A stretch of 15,042 bases of DNA from Alphaproteobacteria bacterium (lineage in GTDB: Bacteria; Pseudomonadota; Alphaproteobacteria; M2410). The stretch is from the NCBI GenBank assembly GCA_021774955.1, contig JAJFIN010000151.1, positions 1 through 15,042 of the forward strand, given 5' to 3'. The notes beneath the pieces are model-generated. The model saw nothing but the letters and a program-made list of their open reading frames with translations, had not been told where the DNA came from and made no database searches. Below are positions 1-5,425 of the stretch, in pieces (position 1 is the first letter of the stretch; every line of letters begins with the position of its first letter). The position numbers and the translations under genes are program-made.

Positions 1-1
1 C

Positions 2-1879
2 GGTGACGCGGTTGCTGGTGTGGTGAATTTTATCCTGCGTGATGACTTTGACGGTGTTGAAGCCTCTATTCGATATGGCAGTGTGACGGAAGGTGACCTT
101 GATGAAACCCGCACTAGCATCACAGGCGGTAAAAGCTGGAATAGTGGCAATGCCCTGATCGTCTATGAGTATTTTAAGCAGGACGATTTAGGCGCAGAAG
201 ATCGAGCATTTTCGCAAGGTGCAACGTTACCGCATGACTTGCTACCGAGCCAGGAGCGGCACAGCGTATTGGCTTCCATATCTCAAGATTTGAATGCGAA
301 TCTCGAAATGTATGCGGACTTCTTGTATTCCAAGCGTGAGACTCAAAAAGATCTCACCGACAACGGAGGAAATTTTGTTAGTTCTATCACGCCTTCGGAA
401 TACCTGAGTTTTTCTGTGGGCGGATCATGGGAAATCTCCGATGGCTGGTTTGCCGACTTTTCCGGCACATATAGTGATCTTCACAATGAGTCTAATTCAT
501 TTTCGATTTTCCCGATCATCCGCGAGGTTGATTCGGATATATGGACGGCGGACGCCAAAGCATCGGGACCCCTATTCCGTTTGCCAGGTGGCGACTTGAT
601 GCTTGCACTTGGCGGCCATTACCGAGGTGAAGCATTTACTAATTTCAGAGTAGATACTGACACGACGGATCGTGAGGCAGATCGGGACGTATATGCCTTT
701 TTCGGCGAAGCCTTTATTCCGATCGTTGGGTCCGCTAACGCTGTACCCGGCATTGAGCGTCTTGAAGTAAACCTCTCGGGGCGTTTCGACGACTATAGCG
801 ATTTTGGCTCCACCTCTAATCCAAAAGTTGGACTGTTGTGGGGGCCGTTCGACGGACTAAACCTGCGCGGTTCATACAGCACGTCGTTTAATCCGCCGCC
901 GCTTGGGAGGGTCGGCGCAACCGACTATATAGCATTGGTCACTTCAAAATTACTATTTGATGCTATTTTTGGCTTGACACCGGGCGATCCGTCCATTGCC
1001 GATGTTACCATGATTACGGTGTTAGGAACTGACAAAGACTTGGATGCAGAGAATTCAACGACATATACAGTGGGGCTGGATTTTGATGAACAGTGGGGTC
1101 GCCATGACCTCACGTTTTCGACGACCTGGTTTGACATCGAGTTTGAGAACCGCTTAGGTTCGACACCAGTCCCAGGAAATGTCACCTTCTTCGATGCGCC
1201 GAATATCGCATTTAGCAATCCTGAGCTCTTTCCCGCGGGTAGTGTTGTTTTTTTCCCGTCCCAAACCGAAATTAGCGGTTTAATAAACAGCGTGGATAAC
1301 GTCTTCTCCGCTCCGGGTTTGGATCCACTCAACGCCGCGATTATCAATTTCGTTCCTGTCGTTCGGAATCTGGCCCACACATCGGTTAGCGGTTTCGACT
1401 TTGACATTGCTTATACTTTTGAAGCCGATGTCGGCACTCTTTCGCTCGGGTTGAATGGAACATACCTAGCGGAATTTAAGCAACAAGGTTCTGACACAAC
1501 ACCAATAGTCGAACAAGTAGACACTCTCTACAGCCCGCTCGGTCTAAAGCTACGTGGCCGTGCCGGATACGCCCATAACGGCATTGTTGCAAACGTCTTT
1601 GTTAATTACACGAATGATTATCGCGTGAGCAATACCGCAGGCGCTATGCGTATCGATTCTTGGATGACAGTGGATGCCTCTTTATCTTACGACACCCAGG
1701 AGAAATACGGAAACTCTACCATGAACAATATGGTCCTGCGTTTATCCGTACTCAATCTGTTCAATACCGACCCGCCTTCCACACCCAGTAACCCAAGTTT
1801 TGGCATTTTTGGTTTCGATCCAACAAATGCTTCGCCGCTCGGACGGTTTATCTCGATTGAACTGACGAAGCGGTTTTAG
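2..1879 (+). CDS. TonB-dependent receptor, 5'-truncated by window edge
   Basis: Outer-membrane TonB-dependent receptor that would take up a specific ligand using energy from TonB/ExbBD; here probably the lasso peptide or a complex of it. The frame is open to the window edge and its first residues read GDAVAGVVNFILR, the typical end of the plug domain (family pattern G-x-D-A-x-A-G-V-V-N-F-x-L). Signal peptide, TonB box and most of the plug therefore lie outside the window. The remaining ~620 residues look like a 22-strand barrel: alternating aromatic/polar strands, many Y/F-D loops, and a C-terminal strand ending in Phe (SIELTKRF), as needed for outer-membrane assembly. The GTG at 20 is an internal codon, not the start. 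A receptor directly upstream of a lasso isopeptidase gene is a known arrangement in alphaproteobacteria. Family is secure; the ligand is inferred from context. Confidence 0.93.
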   Translation, partial: GDAVAGVVNFILRDDFDGVEASIRYGSVTEGDLDETRTSITGGKSWNSGNALIVYEYFKQDDLGAEDRAFSQGATLPHDLLPSQERHSVLASISQDLNANLEMYADFLYSKRETQKDLTDNGGNFVSSITPSEYLSFSVGGSWEISDGWFADFSGTYSDLHNESNSFSIFPIIREVDSDIWTADAKASGPLFRLPGGDLMLALGGHYRGEAFTNFRVDTDTTDREADRDVYAFFGEAFIPIVGSANAVPGIERLEVNLSGRFDDYSDFGSTSNPKVGLLWGPFDGLNLRGSYSTSFNPPPLGRVGATDYIALVTSKLLFDAIFGLTPGDPSIADVTMITVLGTDKDLDAENSTTYTVGLDFDEQWGRHDLTFSTTWFDIEFENRLGSTPVPGNVTFFDAPNIAFSNPELFPAGSVVFFPSQTEISGLINSVDNVFSAPGLDPLNAAIINFVPVVRNLAHTSVSGFDFDIAYTFEADVGTLSLGLNGTYLAEFKQQGSDTTPIVEQVDTLYSPLGLKLRGRAGYAHNGIVANVFVNYTNDYRVSNTAGAMRIDSWMTVDASLSYDTQEKYGNSTMNNMVLRLSVLNLFNTDPPSTPSNPSFGIFGFDPTNASPLGRFISIELTKRF

Positions 1880-2061
1880 AGGGCCGTGCGTTCAATAAGG
1901 ACACGCGTCATTCCGAGCCTGCGCCGCAGAAACACGAAAATGTTGCTGCGCGTGCTACGGGCTAAGTGCGGAACCACCCGGACGATATCTTTGTCAACGC
2001 CGGAACTGTTGTTGCCATTCCAGAATGGACCGCAGGGTCACTGCCGTGGCCTTCTCAAACT

Positions 2062-2086
2062 AAAATCGATCCCCTGGATCGATTTT
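2062..2086 (+). terminator. Hairpin terminator candidate downstream of the receptor gene
   Basis: Perfect 11-bp stem AAAATCGATCC / GGATCGATTTT with a 3-base loop (CCT). The descending arm ends in a run of five T and the ascending arm begins with A's, so it could end transcription from either side. It lies about 180 bases after the receptor stop codon. It could instead be one palindrome of a dispersed repeat. Confidence 0.55.
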
Positions 2087-2191
2087 TCAGGCATAGCCCG
2101 ACCCGTCACGAGGTATCTGGAATCCAGGGAGGCGGAGAATACCCTATCAGTTCTAACACCTGAATGTATCGCTCTGGACTCCAGATTACCC

Positions 2192-2231
2192 TCACCCTCT
2201 CGGATGTCACTCCAGACAAGCGAGAGGGTGA
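2192..2231. repeat. Inverted repeat in the isopeptidase 5' region
   Basis: TCACCCTCTCG (2192-2202) and CGAGAGGGTGA (2221-2231) form a perfect 11-bp inverted repeat around an 18-base loop, about 50 bases before the isopeptidase start. It could fold in the mRNA leader or be part of a dispersed repeat. Function unknown. Confidence 0.6.
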
Positions 2232-2280
2232 CACTTTGTTTCCAACCAAACCCAAATCGGATGACCTTAGGATTATGAAA

Positions 2281-4503
2281 ATGTCAACCTCTAGCTCCAA
2301 ACTACTTGCATTTATCGTTCTGTCAGTGTTCCCATCTCTGCACCTTTCTCCAGTATTTGCGGGCGAGGCTCCCGACCAACAAGTCTTCACCATTGACGAC
2401 TATTTCAAGATACAGAAGGTCGTCGAGCTCAGCCTCTCTTCGGATGGCGCAATGCTCGCCTACGCTGTGGAATCCGAGTCGCTCGAGGAAAACAAAACCA
2501 TACGAAATGTTTACATCAGCGCGACTGCGTCAGGCGCGGAGCCGATCCTCATAGACACTATTCAGAAGGCAAAAAGTCTAAACTGGATACCGGGAACACA
2601 CGAACTGGCTTTTTTGTTGAGCGCCGAAGGTGCAGATCAGGTCTATTCTATCGACACAAAGAATAACAAGATTCGACAGCACACGTATAGCGATGACACG
2701 ATTGAGAGGTTTAGCTTTGCACCTTATGGCGCATCGCTAGCCTGGCTTAAGCGGACCGATCCCGACTTCGTGCCATCCCAGATCTCTCCAGACTATAAAC
2801 GATCGGGGCTTTACGAGCGGTTGTTTTATGGTGAGGAGGGCGTTGTGATCGATTCCGAGAACACCTGGGCCTTTGATTTTCTCGATTCCGAGCGGCTCGA
2901 CTCCAAGGTAAGACCTTCGAGCGAACTCTGGTTGAAACGGACGGGTACGGAAACCTTTCAAGTAGAAGTTCCGGGACAAGTGAAGCGTTTTTATTGGTCC
3001 TCGGATGCGTCGAAGCTGTCAATTACGTACGCTGCAGATTACATGCCGAAAGAAGACTGGTTCAGCGCGTACAGCCTCGGTGTTTTCGATATCATGTCGA
3101 AGAGCTTTGGGGCGCTCGCTCGCGCTCGCCCACGATCGGAAATGGGAATAGTGCAATACTATAATGGCGGCGAGTGGGTTCCAGGCGAAAACCAGCTTTT
3201 TGTTCGCCGCACGATAAAAAATGGCGTCTGGGGTCCCGGCGAGATATCATGGGCACTGATTAATCTTGATGCGGTCGATGTGTTGGAGGATAAAAGGCAT
3301 ATTTGGAAGGAAACGGAGATTTACAGTCGAGATTCTGAACCTGCATTCGTTCCAGTCGACAAGAATATTATTTATTCCAACAAGACCCTCCATGCGCGGA
3401 AGTCACTCTATCAAATTACGTCTTCGAGCATGGAGAAAGCCGACATACTAAAAGATGTACAGGGCTCGGTTTCAATGGTTCGTTTCAGCATCGATTTTGA
3501 AAAGGCTGTTTTCGTCAATCAAAGTCTCACCCGTCCACCGGAGATCTATATTTGGCGGAAAGGATTTGAGCCGGAGAAATTAAGCCGTTTACATAAGCAG
3601 ATCGACGAAAAGCAACTGCCAAGAGTGAAAGAAGTGACCTGGAAAAGTAAAGATGAGGTCGCGGTGCAGGGCTGGTTGCTGGAGCCTGTTGGAGATCGGT
3701 CTGACAATAACCCCTGGCCGCTTGTAACGTTTGTCCATGGCGGGCCGGGTTTTGCGGCTTCGGATGAATTTGCCTTTTACTTCAAGACCTATGGCGGTCT
3801 TTGGCCCTATCCTTTGGAAGTATACGCGCTTAAAGGCATGGCGGTTTTCATCCCCAATTATCGCGGCACAAGAACTTTTGGCAATAAGTTCGGTGATCCG
3901 AAGAGTCTCGACGGCGAACCTATTGACGATATCGTCAGCGGCATTGAACATTTGATTGCCCAGGGGATTGCCGATCCAAACCGCTTAGCGATTTCAGGTC
4001 ACAGCCACGGCGCCTGGCTTGGTCCGATGGTGATGATGCGGAATAACATATTCCGTACAGGGTCATTTGCAGAATTTACACAAAATTTTGTTTTAAGCTA
4101 CAGTCTGTCACCAGGATACTTAAATCGAGACATACAGGACATAAAATTAGGCAACGGTGCTAGTCTTTATGAAGACCCTCAGCGCTATATTGACATTTCG
4201 CCGGAATTCCACTACGCGGGACTTGGTACAGCGGTGTTGTTCGAAGCTGGCGCAAAAAGCATGGCGGTACACATGATGGGTGCCCCGAAAGCCGCCCGGC
4301 GTGCTGGTATGCCGGTGGAATTTGTGGTTTACCCACAGACCGGTCACAACATAAAGCTTCCTCGACTGCAAAAAGAGTCCGCAGAAAGGAATTTAGACTG
4401 GTTTCGGTTTTGGCTCTTGGGTGGAGAAGATCCGAACCCGGCGAAGGCCAGGCAATATGAGCGCTGGCGTAAACTACGCTCGGAGTCGGAAAAGGACAAT
4501 TAA
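2281..4503 (+). CDS. Lasso peptide isopeptidase-like S9 (prolyl oligopeptidase family) serine peptidase, secreted
   Basis: Predicted to hydrolyse the macrolactam isopeptide bond of the lasso peptide, linearising it in the periplasm after receptor uptake. The ATG at 2281 is preferred: AGGA at 2269-2272 sits 8 bases upstream, and translation then starts directly with a signal peptide (MSTSSSKLLAFIVLS..., likely cleaved after VFA or VFAG, about residues 27-28). A longer frame from 2164 would bury this signal; ATG 2275 is a near alternative. Residues ~30-460 have the repeat character of the S9 beta-propeller; ~470-740 form the alpha/beta-hydrolase domain with HGGPG (oxyanion region), nucleophile Ser575 in GHSHG, and His689 in PQTGHN. 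The tail NLDWFRFWLLGGEDPNPAKARQYERW resembles that of AtxE2-type isopeptidases. Oddity: no Asp is seen at the expected acid position around residues 657-661 (GAKSM). Family secure; isopeptidase role rests on context. Confidence 0.85.
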   Translation: MSTSSSKLLAFIVLSVFPSLHLSPVFAGEAPDQQVFTIDDYFKIQKVVELSLSSDGAMLAYAVESESLEENKTIRNVYISATASGAEPILIDTIQKAKSLNWIPGTHELAFLLSAEGADQVYSIDTKNNKIRQHTYSDDTIERFSFAPYGASLAWLKRTDPDFVPSQISPDYKRSGLYERLFYGEEGVVIDSENTWAFDFLDSERLDSKVRPSSELWLKRTGTETFQVEVPGQVKRFYWSSDASKLSITYAADYMPKEDWFSAYSLGVFDIMSKSFGALARARPRSEMGIVQYYNGGEWVPGENQLFVRRTIKNGVWGPGEISWALINLDAVDVLEDKRHIWKETEIYSRDSEPAFVPVDKNIIYSNKTLHARKSLYQITSSSMEKADILKDVQGSVSMVRFSIDFEKAVFVNQSLTRPPEIYIWRKGFEPEKLSRLHKQIDEKQLPRVKEVTWKSKDEVAVQGWLLEPVGDRSDNNPWPLVTFVHGGPGFAASDEFAFYFKTYGGLWPYPLEVYALKGMAVFIPNYRGTRTFGNKFGDPKSLDGEPIDDIVSGIEHLIAQGIADPNRLAISGHSHGAWLGPMVMMRNNIFRTGSFAEFTQNFVLSYSLSPGYLNRDIQDIKLGNGASLYEDPQRYIDISPEFHYAGLGTAVLFEAGAKSMAVHMMGAPKAARRAGMPVEFVVYPQTGHNIKLPRLQKESAERNLDWFRFWLLGGEDPNPAKARQYERWRKLRSESEKDN

Positions 4504-4600
4504 ATTGTTAAGAATGTGTTGGTTGGCCACAACAAATTTGGCGGATAAATTTTGGATTGAACATATACGTATGGCAGAGTCGAACTATAATTAGTAAAGT

Positions 4601-4629
4601 CAGTGTGCAGCAGAATGTGCTGCACACTG
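4601..4629 (-). terminator. Stem-loop after precursor gene 1 (terminator or mRNA-stabilising hairpin)
   Basis: Perfect 12-bp stem CAGTGTGCAGCA / TGCTGCACACTG with a 5-base loop, 20 bases after the precursor stop on the minus strand and followed there by ACTTTACTAA, which is only moderately T-rich. Two stem positions differ from the copy at 5121-5149 and are compensated by changes on the other arm, supporting a functional RNA or DNA structure. It lies between convergent transcription units (isopeptidase stop at 4503). Confidence 0.7.
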
Positions 4630-4649
4630 GTTGGCGTCAAGCCGAACTA

Positions 4650-4733
4650 CTAATGTTGGCCTTCGGTCGCAGTATCGTTAATTTGAGTGCTAGTACCTTT
4701 AGTGGCTTCGGAAACTTTACCAAGATCAATCAT
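4650..4733 (-). CDS. Lasso peptide precursor 1 (A protein), core GTSTQINDTATEGQH
   Basis: A 27-residue precursor: leader MIDLGKVSEATK followed by core GTSTQINDTATEGQH. The features expected of a lasso precursor are present: Thr at leader position -2, Gly as core residue 1, and one acidic residue in the ring window, Asp8, giving a predicted 8-residue Gly1-Asp8 macrolactam and a 7-residue tail. The leader end matches astexin- and benenodin-type leaders as I recall them (I-x-LG-x-A-S-x-x-T). AAAGGA at 4740-4745, 6 bases before the ATG, decides this start. An in-frame ATG at 4767-4769 would give a 24-residue leader (adding MIRQQLNLKGIT) but has a poor ribosome site. Ring residues G1, T4, N7, D8 and tail T9, Q14, H15 are shared with precursor 2. 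Bulky tail plugs are absent, which is unusual. No product has been shown. Confidence 0.82.
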   Translation of the reverse strand: MIDLGKVSEATKGTSTQINDTATEGQH

Positions 4734-4739
4734 CGTAAT

Positions 4740-4745
4740 TCCTTT
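4740..4745 (-). promoter_or_regulatory. Ribosome binding site of precursor gene 1
   Basis: AAAGGA on the minus strand, 6 bases before the ATG at 4733. It favours the 12-residue leader over the upstream in-frame ATG at 4769, which has no clear site at proper spacing. Confidence 0.65.
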
Positions 4746-4813
4746 CAGGTTGAGTTGCTGCCGGATCATTCCGGCAAGTCTGAGAGTATGTATCGGACCA
4801 TGAAATTACTAAC

Positions 4814-4833
4814 ATTATAAAGTATTTATATTA
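4814..4833 (-). promoter_or_regulatory. AT-rich promoter candidate of precursor gene 1
   Basis: On the minus strand this holds TAATATAAA (4825-4833) and, further on, TATAAT (4814-4819), about 80-100 bases before the start. The same TAATATAA core lies at the same distance before precursor 2 and about 110 bases before the B gene. The -35 is not clear. Confidence 0.35.
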
Positions 4834-4967
4834 TTCCGCATGTGGATCAATGAAACTCACCCGTTGGAATCGAATACCGGAGCACCCACTAAACAGGCCT
4901 GCAATCAGACACTGTCCAATCAAACCAACTTGCGGTGTAAGGAAACCTTCTATACCAACATCTGGAG

Positions 4968-5028
4968 CCCGCCAAGGCTCGACAATGTGAATGTTAGCGT
5001 AAACTGCACCCAGCGCAAAAACAATTAG
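4968..5028 (+). pseudogene. Decayed duplicate of the isopeptidase 3' end
   Basis: Read in frame from 4968, this gives PAKARQCEC-stop-RKLH against PAKARQYERWRKLR in the intact isopeptidase (4437-4478). Ten of fourteen positions match and the Trp codon TGG has become TAG. The DNA similarity continues through the aligned stop codons (AATTAA at 4498-4503, AATTAG at 5023-5028) into the following spacer. Weaker similarity may extend back to about 4932 with deletions. It marks the left edge of the second repeat unit and shows that the precursor duplication carried the isopeptidase tail with it. Not expected to be expressed as protein. Confidence 0.75.
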
Positions 5029-5120
5029 ATTGTCAAGAATATGACAAATTGTTGTACATAGGTTGATTGATAAACTCGGATCTGGCGATTTCGATATTGT
5101 CGGTTCGGACACAATAAAAT

Positions 5121-5149
5121 CAGTATGCAGCGGAGTACGCTGCGTACTG
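5121..5149 (-). terminator. Stem-loop after precursor gene 2, between the two precursor genes
   Basis: 12-bp stem CAGTATGCAGCG / CGCTGCGTACTG with one T-G wobble and a 5-base loop. On the minus strand it is followed by ATTTTATTGT, a fair T-rich tract, so it could act as a (partial) terminator or 3'-end protector for precursor 2 mRNA. It starts about 20 bases after the precursor 2 stop, as in copy 1. Confidence 0.68.
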
Positions 5150-5169
5150 GTTGACCTCAAGCTGAACTG

Positions 5170-5253
5170 CTAATGTTGGGCAGGAACAAGGGTATCATTA
5201 CCCGGAGTGCCGACACCTTTAGTGGCTTCGGAAACTTTGCCAAGATCAATCAT
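5170..5253 (-). CDS. Lasso peptide precursor 2 (A protein), core GVGTPGNDTLVPAQH
   Basis: A 27-residue precursor with the same leader, MIDLGKVSEATK, and core GVGTPGNDTLVPAQH. Thr at -2, Gly1 and Asp8 predict an 8-residue Gly1-Asp8 ring and a 7-residue tail. The ring start GVG...P.D recalls benenodin-1. Here the start is forced: the frame closes with TGA at 5266-5268 just upstream, the only start codon is ATG 5251-5253, and AAAGGA (5261-5266) stands 7 bases before it. Compared with copy 1, one extra base upstream breaks the longer leader reading. The leader differs from copy 1 by one silent base, while eight core residues differ. The gene lies 172 bases after the cyclase stop codon on the same strand and may be read from that operon and from its own AT-rich promoter. 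Confidence 0.85.
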   Translation of the reverse strand: MIDLGKVSEATKGVGTPGNDTLVPAQH

Positions 5254-5260
5254 CGTGACT

Positions 5261-5266
5261 TCCTTT
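5261..5266 (-). promoter_or_regulatory. Ribosome binding site of precursor gene 2
   Basis: AAAGGA on the minus strand, 7 bases before the ATG at 5253. Its last bases overlap the in-frame TGA that excludes any longer leader. Confidence 0.7.
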
Positions 5267-5344
5267 CAGGTTATGTTGCCGTCGGATTATTCCAGCGAGT
5301 CTGAAGTTGCGCGTCAATCTAAAAACTTCCAGCATTATTAGTTC

Positions 5345-5353
5345 ATTATATTA
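5345..5353 (-). promoter_or_regulatory. Promoter -10 candidate of precursor gene 2
   Basis: TAATATAAT on the minus strand, about 92 bases before the start. It has the same position as TAATATAAA in repeat unit 1 and the same sequence as the element before the B gene (8175-8183). A TTTACT 18 bases upstream is a weak -35 candidate. Confidence 0.35.
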
Positions 5354-5425
5354 CTCAATATGCTGATCAGTAAAAATCATCCGCTGGGACCGAGTGACAG
5401 AGCAGCGCGCCAACCCGGTTTGCAA

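Larger units (their letters stand above)
1880..2280. other. Intergenic spacer between receptor and isopeptidase genes, rich in inverted repeats
   Basis: 401 bases with no convincing gene. An open frame at 1886-2278 is built over palindromes and resembles no family I know. The stretch holds CCATTCCAGAATGG (around 2018), the hairpin at 2062-2086, TCTGGACTCCAGA (2173-2185) and the inverted repeat at 2192-2231. Segments such as GTCATTCCGAG and TGGAATCCAGG look like degenerate copies of the short dispersed palindromic repeats common between proteobacterial genes. This last point is an impression and was not searched. Confidence 0.5.
4497..4917. repeat. Precursor repeat unit 1 of a degenerate tandem duplication
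   Basis: This block aligns with 5022-5437. The hairpin (4601 versus 5121), precursor start (4733 versus 5253) and the ATG-x-GGATCA/ATG-x-TGATCA segment (4840 versus 5360) all have the same 520-base offset. The left end, around CAATTA-ATTGT-AAGAAT, is offset by about 525. Identity is near complete over the precursor leader and lower elsewhere. The unit contains the precursor gene, the hairpin after it and the spacer before it. Confidence 0.75.

Noticed and set aside
1886..2278. Plus-strand open frame of 130 codons after the receptor gene
   Set aside because: Covers several palindromes, overlaps the isopeptidase leader and reads as low-information Arg/Ser/Leu sequence; no family recognised.
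2164..2280. Longer N-terminus of the isopeptidase from ATG 2164
   Set aside because: Would place 39 residues before a clear signal peptide and run through an inverted repeat; ATG 2281 has a well-spaced AGGA.
4840..5028. Plus-strand open frame of 62 codons
   Set aside because: Its end lies in the isopeptidase remnant but in a different reading frame from PAKARQ; no sign of selection as a gene.
4831..5160. Minus-strand open frame of 109 codons in the precursor spacer
   Set aside because: It runs through the hairpin and the decayed isopeptidase remnant, has no ribosome site and no match in the duplicated unit, so it is chance. I also checked it as a lasso precursor and found no convincing leader/core pattern.
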